NCBI GenBank assembly: GCA_015062585.1
Contig: SUUJ01000006.1
Location: 17,471 to 81,470, forward strand
Origin: Alphaproteobacteria bacterium
GTDB taxonomy: Bacteria; Pseudomonadota; Alphaproteobacteria; RF32; CAG-239
Direction of reading: 5' to 3'
Length of the DNA: 64,000 nt
Position numbers and translations under genes: made by a program
Notes under the pieces: generated by a model
The model's input: only the letters and a program-made list of their open reading frames with translations
What the model was told of the DNA's origin: nothing
The model's database searches: none
Shown here: in pieces, positions 1 to 10,412 of the stretch
Numbering within the stretch: position 1 is the stretch's first letter
Layout of the letters: the number at the start of each line of letters is the position of its first letter

Positions 1-1067
1 AACGCGAACTTATTATCGGTGACAGACAAACCGGAAAAACCGCAATAATCGTTGATACCATTATCAATCAAAAGAAAATAAATGATGCGGCAAAATCAGA
101 TAAAGAAAAACTGTTTTGTGTTTATGTGGCTGTGGGACAAAAGCGTTCTACCGTGGCTCAAGTGGTTAAAACTTTGAAAGACTATGGCGCAATGGATTAT
201 ACAATCGTTGTAGCGGCAACAGCTTCTGATGCTGCTCCGATGCAATATATCGCTCCGTATTCAGGTTGTGCAATGGGTGAGTTCTTCCGTGATAACGGAA
301 TGCACGCAGTTATCTTTTATGATGACTTATCCAAACAAGCTACGGCCTATCGTCAAATGTCTTTGTTGCTTCGTCGTCCGCCAGGACGAGAAGCTTATCC
401 GGGCGATGTGTTCTATTTGCACTCTCGTTTGTTGGAACGCGCGGCAAAAATGAATGATGAAGAAGGTGCAGGCTCTTTAACCGCATTGCCGGTTATCGAA
501 ACTCAAGCAGGTGATGTGTCTGCGTATATTCCTACTAATGTGATTTCGATTACCGATGGTCAAATATTCTTGGAAACATCGTTGTTCTATCAAGGTATCA
601 GACCTGCGGTTAATGTGGGTATTTCGGTTTCTCGTGTGGGTTCGGCTGCGCAAATTAAGGCAATGAAACAAGTTTCAGGTTCAATGAAGTTGGATTTGGC
701 ACAATATCGTGAAATGGCATCGTTTGCTCAGTTTGCTTCAGATTTGGATCAATCTACCAAAAACTTGCTTGCCAGAGGTGCGCGTTTGACCGAAATGCTT
801 AAACAACCGCAATATCAACCGATGAGTGTTGAAGAAGAAGTTGTTGATATATTTGCCGGTGTTAAAGGATTTTTAGATAAAGTTCCTTTGAACAAGGTTA
901 AAGAATTTGAAGAAAAAGCTTTGGCTTCGTTAAAAGCAAATCATCCGGAATTTTTTGAAGATATCAGAAAAAATCAAAAAATATCAGAAGAATTGGAAGC
1001 TAAATTGATGAAGTTTTATGAAAAATTTGCTTCAGGTTTTATGTCAACATTAGAAAAGGCGGCTTAA
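1..1067 (+). CDS. atpA: ATP synthase F1 subunit alpha (5' truncated by window edge)
   Basis: Alpha subunit of the membrane F1Fo ATP synthase; it forms the alpha3beta3 head and binds a non-catalytic nucleotide. The reading frame is already open at base 3, so 354 residues and the stop are present and roughly the first 150 are missing to the left (family length is about 510). The P-loop GDRQTGKT is encoded at 18-41, followed by the conserved [10 protein letters not shown] and [20 protein letters not shown] stretches typical of alpha. atpG follows after 3 bases, then atpD and atpC, the usual F1 operon order; atpH would be expected just upstream. Identification is firm. Confidence 0.97.
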   Translation, partial: RELIIGDRQTGKTAIIVDTIINQKKINDAAKSDKEKLFCVYVAVGQKRSTVAQVVKTLKDYGAMDYTIVVAATASDAAPMQYIAPYSGCAMGEFFRDNGMHAVIFYDDLSKQATAYRQMSLLLRRPPGREAYPGDVFYLHSRLLERAAKMNDEEGAGSLTALPVIETQAGDVSAYIPTNVISITDGQIFLETSLFYQGIRPAVNVGISVSRVGSAAQIKAMKQVSGSMKLDLAQYREMASFAQFASDLDQSTKNLLARGARLTEMLKQPQYQPMSVEEEVVDIFAGVKGFLDKVPLNKVKEFEEKALASLKANHPEFFEDIRKNQKISEELEAKLMKFYEKFASGFMSTLEKAA

Positions 1068-1070
1068 AAA

Positions 1071-1985
1071 ATGGCAGGTTTAAAAGAGCTTAGAGTTCGC
1101 ATTTCTTCGATTGCTTCAACCAAGAAAATTACTTCAGCAATGAAGATGGTTGCTGCCGCAAGATTAAGAAAGGCTAACGATGCGCTTGATAAATCAGAAA
1201 AATACCACCAGGGAATATTAACTATTGCCGGCAGATTATTCAAGAATCTTAAAGATGAAGAAAAAAATGCCGGCAGAATGGTTAATTATCCGGTCGTTAT
1301 GCAAGAAAGACCAACAATAGATAATTATTTATTGGTTGCTTTTTCTTCTGATAGAGGTTTGTGCGGTAGTTTTAACAGCTATGTACTGCGCGAAACTTTG
1401 AAAAGAATCAAAGAACTGGAAAGCCAGGGCAAAAATGTAAAAGTTTTGTGTATCGGTAAAAAAATCGGTGATTCATTAAAAAATAAGCGTCCGGATGTTG
1501 TTTGGGATGTGTTGACAGGTGTGGCTCAAAAAGGCGCCAGATACAGAGATGCCGAACAAATTATGGAACCTTTGGTTACTGAGTATATTTCGGGCGGATT
1601 TGATGCTTGTGAAGTTATATATACTTATTTTAATTCACCGATAAATCGTGAAGTAAAATGTCGTCAATTGTTGCCATATGTTTTTGATATTGATTTGAAT
1701 GACAAGCGTTATGATGACAAACTAAATGATGCGTTTTATGAGTATGATACTTTGGAAGAAAAAGTATTTAACGATGTGGTTTATATGTTGATGTTTTCTG
1801 AAATGTTTCAGATGCTACTTAACTCGCAGGCAAGCGAGCAGGGAGCTCGAATGACATCGATGGATAATGCTACCAGAAATGCTTCGGATATGATCAGCAA
1901 ATTAACATTGAAATATAACCGTTTGCGTCAAAGTGCTATTACGACCGAATTGGTTGAAATTATCTCGGGTGCCGAGGCTTTGTAA
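1071..1985 (+). CDS. atpG: ATP synthase F1 subunit gamma
   Basis: Central rotor stalk of the F1 ATP synthase, coupling proton flow to the catalytic head. The 304-residue product is slightly longer than the usual 285-290. The N-terminal helix carries the family hallmark KKITSAMKMVAAARLRKA, the middle has SSDRGLCGSFN, and the C-terminal helix ends with NRLRQSAITTELVEIISGAEAL. It starts 3 bases after the atpA stop, so it is translated in the same operon. Nothing unusual is seen apart from modest loop insertions around residues 50-75. Confidence 0.96.
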   Translation: MAGLKELRVRISSIASTKKITSAMKMVAAARLRKANDALDKSEKYHQGILTIAGRLFKNLKDEEKNAGRMVNYPVVMQERPTIDNYLLVAFSSDRGLCGSFNSYVLRETLKRIKELESQGKNVKVLCIGKKIGDSLKNKRPDVVWDVLTGVAQKGARYRDAEQIMEPLVTEYISGGFDACEVIYTYFNSPINREVKCRQLLPYVFDIDLNDKRYDDKLNDAFYEYDTLEEKVFNDVVYMLMFSEMFQMLLNSQASEQGARMTSMDNATRNASDMISKLTLKYNRLRQSAITTELVEIISGAEAL

Positions 1986-2010
1986 TTTTTATATGAGATT
2001 TGATAATTAG

Positions 2011-3576
<1,566 letters not shown>

Positions 3577-3614
3577 TCGGGTGTTTTGACTGTTTGATAT
3601 AAAAGGATTGTAAT

Positions 3615-4103
3615 ATGGGAAAAGAAGTCAATGTTTCAATAGTTTTACCGGCCAGAACTTATTTGCAGGAAACTGTCGCCAGTGTTATTGTGCCGGCAAT
3701 TCGTGCTGATATTGATATTTTGCCTGACAGAGCGCCCAGTATTTTTGCTTTGGATTTCGGGTTGGTTAAATTGTTTAATCAAAACGGAACATTGAAAGAC
3801 AGTTATTTTATTCAACCGGGTATGGCTGAGGTTGCAAATAATGAATGCAAAATTATGACACAAGGTGTTATTTCGGCGAAGGAAGTTTCGGTTTATGATG
3901 CTAAGAAGAAGCTGGCTGAGGCCGAAAGCGAACAAATGAAATTGTTCTATCAAATGGTGTTGGATTATCAACGCGGTACTCGTCGTCGTTATTTGAGAAC
4001 TTTGCAGTTGTATAACAAAAAGTTGAAGTCTAAAAAGAATGTCTTGAAAAATTTTATTTTCAGACCATTTACCAAAAAGTCAGACGATAAAATTAACCAT
4101 TAA
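3615..4103 (+). CDS. atpC: ATP synthase F1 subunit epsilon
   Basis: Epsilon subunit, which binds gamma and regulates the F1 motor. The 162-residue product has the N-terminal beta-sandwich (roughly residues 5-85, with an ILPDRAP segment where the family has ILPGHAP) and then a helical C-terminus beginning AKKKLAEAESEQ. The tail after about residue 120 is unusually basic (RRRYLRTLQLYNKKLKSKK) and makes the protein some 25 residues longer than typical. It is last in atpA-G-D-C, 38 bases after atpD. Sequence conservation is weaker than for the other subunits, but position and fold pattern agree. Confidence 0.9.
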   Translation: MGKEVNVSIVLPARTYLQETVASVIVPAIRADIDILPDRAPSIFALDFGLVKLFNQNGTLKDSYFIQPGMAEVANNECKIMTQGVISAKEVSVYDAKKKLAEAESEQMKLFYQMVLDYQRGTRRRYLRTLQLYNKKLKSKKNVLKNFIFRPFTKKSDDKINH

Positions 4104-4116
4104 AGGATAAAAGAAT

Positions 4117-4632
4117 ATGTTTTTAGAAGCAGGACTTTTAACCAGACGCTCTGTTCGTCAATATGAGAGCGGTAAAAAAATACCTAAAGCGGACATTGAA
4201 GATTTGCTCAAAATTGCAATGTATGCACCATCGGGATACAATAAGCAACCTTGGGAATTTGTTGTAGTCGAAGACGAAACTACAAAAGATAAAATTATGC
4301 AAATTCACTCACATGCATCGTTTTTGAAAGAGGCTTCGGCGGCAATTATTGTTTGCGGCGATGTTAATCAACAATTGGATGAAAATTTTTGGGTTGTTGA
4401 TACTTCGGCTGCTGTACAAAATTTGTTATTGGCAATTCACGGTAAAGGATTGGGCGGTTGTTGGTGCGCAATTTATCCGTATGAAGATAGAATGAAGCAA
4501 TTTCAAGAATTGTTGAATTTACCGGAAAATATTAAGCCTAATGCTTTGGTGGTGGTCGGATATCCTAAAAAAATTCCTCCGCAACCTAATGACAGGTTTA
4601 AGAAAGAAAAAATACATTATGAAAAATGGTAA
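4117..4632 (+). CDS. Nitroreductase-family FMN oxidoreductase
   Basis: Small (171-residue) nitroreductase-family flavoprotein, expected to bind FMN and reduce nitro or quinone compounds with NAD(P)H; the substrate cannot be told from sequence. It has the family start RRSVRQYESGKKIP, the AMYAPSGYNKQPWEF segment that contacts FMN, and the late GLGGCWCAIYP region. It begins 13 bases after atpC and shares its strand, with a terminator just beyond its stop, so it is probably read through with the ATP synthase operon. That pairing is not standard. Confidence 0.88.
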   Translation: MFLEAGLLTRRSVRQYESGKKIPKADIEDLLKIAMYAPSGYNKQPWEFVVVEDETTKDKIMQIHSHASFLKEASAAIIVCGDVNQQLDENFWVVDTSAAVQNLLLAIHGKGLGGCWCAIYPYEDRMKQFQELLNLPENIKPNALVVVGYPKKIPPQPNDRFKKEKIHYEKW

Positions 4633-4638
4633 TAAAAA

Positions 4639-4667
4639 TCCCCGCTCAATAGCGGGGACTTTTTTTT
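4639..4667. terminator. Rho-independent terminator between convergent genes
   Basis: Stem CCCCGCT / AGCGGGG with a CAAT loop, followed by eight T on the plus strand. It closes the ATP synthase/nitroreductase operon and lies just 3' of the minus-strand antiporter, so it may serve both directions. Confidence 0.85.
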
Positions 4668-4669
4668 AA

Positions 4670-6121
4670 TTAAAGCGATATAATTCCTCTTATCAGCGCA
4701 TAGATTGCAAAAAGAGCAATGACAATCAATAATAATGCCAGTTTGCATTCTGCTTGAGAAAAAACTCGTTCTTGAGGGGTATTTTGTTTTCTGGCCCAAA
4801 TATAAAAAGGAATTCCCAAAGCAATAATAATTACCGCAGTCAACAGATAATTTAATCCTGCGGCATAGATTAGCCACAAAGCATAAATCGAGCCTAAGAC
4901 AGAGGTAAATAATGCACCGGAACGGCTGTAAAATGAATTTTGCGGATATTCACCGTCTTCGCACAGCTTCCATAAATAAGCGCAAGAGGTAAAATATGCC
5001 GGTAAAACCATTACTGAAGTAATTGATAGCATTGTATTCCACGCATTGTTAGAAAAATATACCAATAGTAAGAACAATTGCATGGCGATTGATGTTACAA
5101 TCAAAGATACCGAAGGTGCCTGATTTTTGTTTTCTTTGGCAAATGCTTTAGGAAAAGTTCCGTCTTGAGCGGCAGCCTGCGGAATTTGAGCTGTTACCAT
5201 GGTCCAAGCCAACCAACTGGTTAAGACAGAGATGACTAAACCGGTGTTCATAACCCAAGCTCCCCATGGTCCGACGGCTTTTTCTAAAATGCCGGCAGTG
5301 GACGGATTAGCAACTTGAGCTAAGTCGTTTTGCGACATATAACCAAAGGGCAATAATGACAGCAAAATATAAATTCCCAAACAGCTTAAAAAGCCCAAAA
5401 TTGTGGCTGGTCCGATATTTTTTGGTGATTTGGCACGATTTGACATTACTACGGCGCCTTCAATACCGATAAAAGCCCATAATGTTACCAACATTGTGCT
5501 TTTTATTTGGGTTGATAAGCTTCCAAGCTTTGCTTTGGTTTCGATTGCGTTGCCCCAAAAGTCCATATCAAATTTATCAATGGAAAACAAAAATCCCATA
5601 ATGATGATAAATAGAAATAGGGGTATTATTTTGATAATTGTACCGATAGAGTTTACGATACTTGCTTGTTTAATACCGCGCAAAACTAAGAAATTGAAAA
5701 ACCATATAATAATTGAGCCTCCGATAATTGAGGCCAAATTGTTGCCTCCGGCAAAATGAGGCGGAAAAAAGTAGTTTAAGGCATCCATGGTGATAACGGC
5801 ATAACCGACATTGCCGCAAACCTGACACAGCCAATATGACCATCCGATTGTAAATCCGGCGTATGAGCCAAAACCGGCTTTGGAATAAGAATAAATACCG
5901 GTTGTCAGGTCAGGTCTTACTAAAGAAAGAATGGAAAAGGTACGGGCTATAAAATATATGCCGATACCGGTTATAATCCAAGCTAAAAAAACAGCTCCGG
6001 CAGATGCTGTGGCTGCCATATTTTGAGGGAGGGAATAAATCCCTCCGCCAATCATTGAACTGACCACAATAGCTGCTAAAGCAAATACTCCGAGCTTGTT
6101 ATTGTTGTTTTGCTCTGTCAT
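4670..6121 (-). CDS. APC-family basic amino acid antiporter (arginine/agmatine or arginine/ornithine type)
   Basis: Membrane antiporter of 483 residues with about twelve hydrophobic segments. The first membrane helix carries VSSMIGGGIYSLPQNMA, the glycine-rich substrate loop of the APC superfamily, and the WAFIGIEGAVVMSNRA motif in the middle is typical of ArcD/AaxC-like basic amino acid antiporters. It lies 11 bases downstream of a pyruvoyl-dependent arginine decarboxylase on the same strand. The pair resembles chlamydial AaxB-AaxC, where arginine enters in exchange for agmatine. From this context I infer arginine/agmatine exchange; the family alone would equally allow arginine/ornithine. 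Confidence 0.88.
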   Translation of the reverse strand: MTEQNNNNKLGVFALAAIVVSSMIGGGIYSLPQNMAATASAGAVFLAWIITGIGIYFIARTFSILSLVRPDLTTGIYSYSKAGFGSYAGFTIGWSYWLCQVCGNVGYAVITMDALNYFFPPHFAGGNNLASIIGGSIIIWFFNFLVLRGIKQASIVNSIGTIIKIIPLFLFIIIMGFLFSIDKFDMDFWGNAIETKAKLGSLSTQIKSTMLVTLWAFIGIEGAVVMSNRAKSPKNIGPATILGFLSCLGIYILLSLLPFGYMSQNDLAQVANPSTAGILEKAVGPWGAWVMNTGLVISVLTSWLAWTMVTAQIPQAAAQDGTFPKAFAKENKNQAPSVSLIVTSIAMQLFLLLVYFSNNAWNTMLSITSVMVLPAYFTSCAYLWKLCEDGEYPQNSFYSRSGALFTSVLGSIYALWLIYAAGLNYLLTAVIIIALGIPFYIWARKQNTPQERVFSQAECKLALLLIVIALFAIYALIRGIISL

Positions 6122-6132
6122 TTTATTTTCCT

Positions 6133-6717
6133 TTAGATTGTTACAACGGGTGCGTGATCAAAATTTAAGAATCCCATAGCGGTTAAACAATAGCCGAATT
6201 GTTGAGTGACATTGGTATAGTTATGCCACATTTGAAAATCGGAATGTTGCTCAACACCGCGAAGTTCCAGTTCGTGTTTGAGGGATTTGTTGAGCCACAT
6301 TTTGGCATGACCTTCGGCAATTTCATCATCAATGAAGGTGTCAAAATATTCGACATATTCGGCAGCCCAGCCACCAATAAGTTCGCCGTTTTTGTCTTTG
6401 CCCCAACAGATACCAAGACCTGTGGCAATAGCTTTGTGTTCATCTCGAGAAGCGCCGTTTGCTGCCATAATAACCTCTAAAACGGCACCATGTTTGAATT
6501 GACTAACGATTTTATCGTTTAGCGGAATAATTTTGTTGTGCAATTCTTTAGGAAGTACTGAAGTATAGGGTACAATATTGAAATTTTCGATACGAGCATC
6601 TTTTAGAGCCGAATCATAGCAAAAAGTTTCAAAAGGTTGGGGCGGAATACCATCGTCAGCTTGGCCTGAACCACCGGTTATAAATGCAAAAGTAGGAAAA
6701 CGAACGCCTTCAGTCAT
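6133..6717 (-). CDS. Pyruvoyl-dependent arginine decarboxylase (PvlArgDC, AaxB-like)
   Basis: Decarboxylates arginine to agmatine, using a pyruvoyl group made by self-cleavage of the proenzyme rather than PLP. The 194-residue product has the processing site YTSVLP, with Thr52-Ser53; Ser53 is the expected pyruvoyl precursor, at the same place as in characterised enzymes. The N-terminal GGSGQADDG stretch and the later [23 protein letters not shown] are also characteristic. TAAGGAG (minus strand, 6725-6731) supports the ATG at 6717. The antiporter gene follows at once, giving a two-gene system for proton consumption or agmatine supply. Confidence 0.93.
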   Translation of the reverse strand: MTEGVRFPTFAFITGGSGQADDGIPPQPFETFCYDSALKDARIENFNIVPYTSVLPKELHNKIIPLNDKIVSQFKHGAVLEVIMAANGASRDEHKAIATGLGICWGKDKNGELIGGWAAEYVEYFDTFIDDEIAEGHAKMWLNKSLKHELELRGVEQHSDFQMWHNYTNVTQQFGYCLTAMGFLNFDHAPVVTI

Positions 6718-6800
6718 ATTAAAATCTCCTTATTTGAATTATTAAAAAATATAGACGGTCGTTATATAAAATATTGGGCAAAACTGATATTTCAAGTAAA

Positions 6801-6830
6801 CAAAAACCCTATCACAACGGATAGGGTTTT
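6801..6830 (-). terminator. Terminator of the phosphofructokinase gene
   Basis: Inverted repeat around AAAACCCTATC / GATAGGGTTTT with a short loop; on the minus strand it is followed by a T-rich run. It lies 3' of pfk and upstream of the arginine decarboxylase gene, separating the two minus-strand units. Confidence 0.8.
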
Positions 6831-6853
6831 GATGTTTGAAAATTATCAGCTAA

Positions 6854-7933
6854 TTAAATTTCGCCAATATACATACCAAGATCTTTGGCTGCTTTGACAT
6901 ATTTTCCTTTTGTATCAACCAAAGTAGTGCCGGCTTTTACAACTTCGCTTAAGGAAACGGCATCAACTTTGCCATCTTTCCAAATAACCATTTTGTTGTC
7001 TTCGCCTTTGTCAAGTAATTCTACGGCTTTGGCTCCGAATACAGAAGCAAGTAAACGGTCAAAAGCAACAGGTACACCGGAACGCTGCAAGTGTCCGAGT
7101 GTGGTTACGCGGAATTGAAATTCATTATAGCGCTTAGCAACTTCGGCGCACAAGTATTGACCGATACCGCCATAAACAGCTTCACCAACCATGTTTTTGT
7201 TGCTGGTAACAACTCCGCCATTTTCGGTTTTGATACTTTCTGAAACAACAATAATGGCATGATTGCGTCCGCGAGCTTTGATTTCTTTTAATTTATTGAT
7301 AATTCCATCAAGTGAATACGGAATTTCAGGGATTAAGCAAACATCGGCATTACCGGCCAAAGCTGAGTGCAAAGCCAAGTGTCCGGCATCGCGTCCCATA
7401 ACCTCGACAATAATGGCTCGGTTGTGTGAACGAGCTGTTAGCTCCAAGCTATCAATAGATGTGGTACAAAATTGAGTAGCTGTTTGAAAACCGACAGAAA
7501 ATTCGGTAATCGGTGTGTCGTTATCAATAGTTTTGGGAATACCGATAATTTTTACAAGAGAGTTTTTACTCATATTCGAAACGATGTTCATACTTCCGTC
7601 ACCGCCGATAACAATAATGCCATCAAGGCCAAGATCTTTAACACCTTGAGAAAAGCGCTTAGATACTTCTTCTAAAGATTCAACACGCAAACCTTTATTC
7701 AATGAACCTAAGTATGAACCGCTCAGGCGAGGCCAAGGCATATCACAAAAGTTTTTGGTTGTTAATACTTCGTAACGATGTACTTTATCTGTAATACCTT
7801 CGGTACCATCGTGTATTCCATATACTTCCCAACCTTTTTTTTCAGCAGATGCCACAACAGCGCTGATAACAGCGTTAAGGCCGGCACAGTCACCGCCGGA
7901 AGTTAATACACCAATTCTTTTAATTTTATTCAT
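6854..7933 (-). CDS. pfkA: 6-phosphofructokinase (group III, mixed ATP/PPi signature)
   Basis: Phosphorylates fructose 6-phosphate in glycolysis. The 359-residue product has LTSGGDCAGLNA at its start, GGDGS at residues 110-114, PKTIDND at 133-139 and a MGRDAGHLA motif. In this family the glycine in GGDGS favours ATP, whereas the lysine in PKTIDND (Gly in E. coli PfkA) is typical of PPi-using enzymes. The combination occurs in group III PFKs, which are mostly ATP-dependent when the glycine is kept. The donor should therefore be treated as probably ATP, not proven. It diverges from the small gene at 8061 and has its own terminator. Confidence 0.93.
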   Translation of the reverse strand: MNKIKRIGVLTSGGDCAGLNAVISAVVASAEKKGWEVYGIHDGTEGITDKVHRYEVLTTKNFCDMPWPRLSGSYLGSLNKGLRVESLEEVSKRFSQGVKDLGLDGIIVIGGDGSMNIVSNMSKNSLVKIIGIPKTIDNDTPITEFSVGFQTATQFCTTSIDSLELTARSHNRAIIVEVMGRDAGHLALHSALAGNADVCLIPEIPYSLDGIINKLKEIKARGRNHAIIVVSESIKTENGGVVTSNKNMVGEAVYGGIGQYLCAEVAKRYNEFQFRVTTLGHLQRSGVPVAFDRLLASVFGAKAVELLDKGEDNKMVIWKDGKVDAVSLSEVVKAGTTLVDTKGKYVKAAKDLGMYIGEI

Positions 7934-8060
7934 TGTAAAAAAGACTCCTGTTTTTTAGTTGCATTATTCTTCGTTTTGTAGTATACTATTACAGATTTGA
8001 AATAGATTTCCACTAAAAACATAACAATTAACAAGATATTTACTGAAAGGACTAAATATT

Positions 8061-8273
8061 ATGTTTAATCAAAATCCGAATGCCCGCTTACAACATCAAT
8101 TGTGCGAGTTAAAGTTGGAAGAGCGTAGAGTTTGCTCAGACATCAGACATTTGGTTAAAAATAATACTACTATAGATTTTTTTAAGGCTAAACAGTTAAA
8201 TACATTGAAAACCGGTGTGAAAAAGAAGATTAGAACAGTTGAGGCAAAGATTATGCCTAACATTATAGCCTAA
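8061..8273 (+). CDS. Small DUF465/YdcH-like protein
   Basis: A 70-residue, highly basic, probably all-helical protein. The second half, with alternating Lys and Leu/Ile (around FKAKQLNTLKTGVKKKIRTVEAKI), resembles the LKKEKLRLKDEI helix of DUF465 (YdcH-like) proteins, which are common in alphaproteobacteria and have no settled function. GAAAGGA lies 8-14 bases before the ATG and a strong terminator follows, so it is an independent gene. The family assignment is from pattern only. Confidence 0.65.
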   Translation: MFNQNPNARLQHQLCELKLEERRVCSDIRHLVKNNTTIDFFKAKQLNTLKTGVKKKIRTVEAKIMPNIIA

Positions 8274-8311
8274 TGATGTTTTTAGTAAGCCGCATATATT
8301 TTTAATATAAT

Positions 8312-8346
8312 AAAACCTCCAAGCTTATTTGACTTGGAGGTTTTTT
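8312..8346. terminator. Bidirectional terminator between the DUF465-like gene and ppiD
   Basis: Perfect stem AACCTCCAAG / CTTGGAGGTT around a TTATTTGA-type loop, flanked by A on the left and T on the right, so it can end transcripts from both convergent genes. Confidence 0.88.
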
Positions 8347-8365
8347 AGATGCTTTGAAAAAAATA

Positions 8366-10252
8366 TTATAAATCGTCAAAACCCATTAAACGGTATTTTA
8401 CTCTGACATCCATATCTTTTGAATAGTCGTTTACAAGCTCGTTACTCAAATCGCTTTCAAGAGCTTTTTGCATTTTTGCATTGATAGAATCGAGCTGTTT
8501 TTGGTTGATGTCAGCAGAGCTGTTTATAATATTTACCGGTGTTACAATAGTTGTTGTTCCGGCAGATGAAAGTAAACGATATTCGCCGAGAGGAGTTTGA
8601 TAAGCTTCGGTTAATTGTGCTGAATTTAGCTTAGCAAACTCTTTTCCGCGTTTTAACGGTTGAGTTGTCTTGATAGCAAGCTTAAAACGGGAAGCGATAT
8701 TATTCAAACTTTCGCCGTTATCTAAATCGGCAACAACATCGTTGATTATTTCTTGAGCTATGGCTGATTTTTCATTTTCGGTCCATATCTTAACAATCTC
8801 AGGCTTTACATCATCCAAAGGCTTAATATGAGCGTCTTCAATGTCGGTAACACTGGCTAGGATGAAGCCGTTTTCCGTTTCGATAACCTGACTTGTTTCG
8901 CCAACATTGTATGAGAATGCCGTTTCAACAAAATCACCTGATGATACAGTGTCTTTGTATCTTTTGTTGCTGAGAGATTTGTATGATCCGTCTTCTTTTA
9001 AGGATACAACTTTGTTGATTCTTACATTATAATCTTTGGCAATGCTTTCCAAAGTATCACCGGCACCGATTTTATCCTCTATTTCGCTGATAATGTTCAA
9101 GGCCTCTTCATAAGCGCGTTCCTGTCTTATAGCTTCTATAATGTCTTTTTTAACAGCTTCTAAAGGAGTAACTTTTTTCGGTGTGATTTTGGTTACTTTT
9201 AGAATGTGCCAACCAAATTCTGAAGATATCGGACTGACAGGTTCATTTAATTTGGCTGAAAATGTATCTTCACCAAGCTCCGGAAGTAAAGAATCGGAAG
9301 TGATATTGCCTAAGGTTGTGGTTTCTTTGTCTTGGTTGGCAATTTCTGAAGCAACCTTATAAAAGTCCGAACCTTTTTGCAATTCGGCAAGGGCTTTATC
9401 GGCATTTTCTTTGCTGTCTAAAACCATTTGTAATACATATCTTTTTTCCGGAACAATGTATTGGTTTTCATTTTCTTTGTAAAAATCTGATATATCTTCA
9501 GCTGAAGGTACAATGTTTTTTGACAATTCATTGGTTTTCAATTCAATGAATGAAACATCGCGTTTTTCGGTTTCTTCAAATTGAGGGGCAAAATCTTGAT
9601 AATATTGCTCGATTTCTTCATCTGATATTTTGCGATCAACTTTTAACTCTGACGGGTTTATAGTGATATAAGAGAAAACTTTTTCCTGATTTTCTATTTG
9701 TGCAAAATATTTATCCATAAAACGAGGATAGATAATTTTTTCAACCGGCGAAGAAACAATATGACGATTGATGATATTTTGCTTCAAGTCAGAAATGTAT
9801 TCGCGTTCGGTCATATCAAAATAAGAGAGTTGACGGCGCAAAAGGTCAGGACTGAAGCGGCCGGTAGCATCCATAAATTCAGGTTGAGAAGAAATAATCT
9901 TTTGGATGAGTTCATCAGATATGCTGACATTTTCTTTGTTTGCTTCACGCAAAATAATCATATTGTTCAGATTGTCTTTTATTAAACCGAGAAGGATGTT
10001 TTTACGAATTTCTTCGGTAACTTCAATAGAATCGCCGAACATATTTTTAGCTTTGCGAATGCTATTGTTTAATTTGATGTTCATTTCGTCTTGCAATATT
10101 TCTAAGTTATCAACCTTGATAACGGCACGATTTTTGTTGGCAGAATTAACATAACCGGTAATTCCGAACAACGACATAAAGCTAAGCGCAGTAAGGGCTA
10201 AAATAGCTTTTGTTAACCAAGAATCCTGATACTTTCTTATTTTGCTTATCAT
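8366..10252 (-). CDS. ppiD: PpiD-like membrane-anchored peptidyl-prolyl isomerase/chaperone
   Basis: Periplasmic folding factor anchored in the inner membrane near the Sec translocon. Of 628 residues, one N-terminal membrane helix (about 14-36) is followed by a SurA-like helical chaperone region and a parvulin domain at about residues 240-355 (LQMVLDSKENADKALAELQKGSDFYKVA shows the fold start, FGWHILKV its end). A helical/beta C-terminal region follows. It diverges from tpiA-secG-pyrG; the ppiD/tpiA/secG/pyrG neighbourhood is common in alphaproteobacteria. Whether the parvulin domain keeps isomerase activity is unknown, as in other PpiD proteins. Confidence 0.88.
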   Translation of the reverse strand: MISKIRKYQDSWLTKAILALTALSFMSLFGITGYVNSANKNRAVIKVDNLEILQDEMNIKLNNSIRKAKNMFGDSIEVTEEIRKNILLGLIKDNLNNMIILREANKENVSISDELIQKIISSQPEFMDATGRFSPDLLRRQLSYFDMTEREYISDLKQNIINRHIVSSPVEKIIYPRFMDKYFAQIENQEKVFSYITINPSELKVDRKISDEEIEQYYQDFAPQFEETEKRDVSFIELKTNELSKNIVPSAEDISDFYKENENQYIVPEKRYVLQMVLDSKENADKALAELQKGSDFYKVASEIANQDKETTTLGNITSDSLLPELGEDTFSAKLNEPVSPISSEFGWHILKVTKITPKKVTPLEAVKKDIIEAIRQERAYEEALNIISEIEDKIGAGDTLESIAKDYNVRINKVVSLKEDGSYKSLSNKRYKDTVSSGDFVETAFSYNVGETSQVIETENGFILASVTDIEDAHIKPLDDVKPEIVKIWTENEKSAIAQEIINDVVADLDNGESLNNIASRFKLAIKTTQPLKRGKEFAKLNSAQLTEAYQTPLGEYRLLSSAGTTTIVTPVNIINSSADINQKQLDSINAKMQKALESDLSNELVNDYSKDMDVRVKYRLMGFDDL

Positions 10253-10299
10253 TTTATTTTAATTCCTCGTAAATAAAAAAACACTTCTAATTGCGTGAG

Positions 10300-10327
10300 A
10301 TTATAAACATTTTATTGTTTTATTCAA
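10300..10327 (-). promoter_or_regulatory. Sigma-70-type promoter for ppiD
   Basis: On the minus strand, TTGAAT (10327-10322) and TATAAT (10305-10300) are separated by 16 bases, about 50 bases upstream of the ppiD start codon. The match to consensus is very good. Confidence 0.65.
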
Positions 10328-10412
10328 CTATACAAACATAGGTGTTGAAAAGTTTTTTTGACTGTGTTAAAAAATGGTTAATTATGTTGATTTTTTGATA
10401 AAGGAATTTGTT

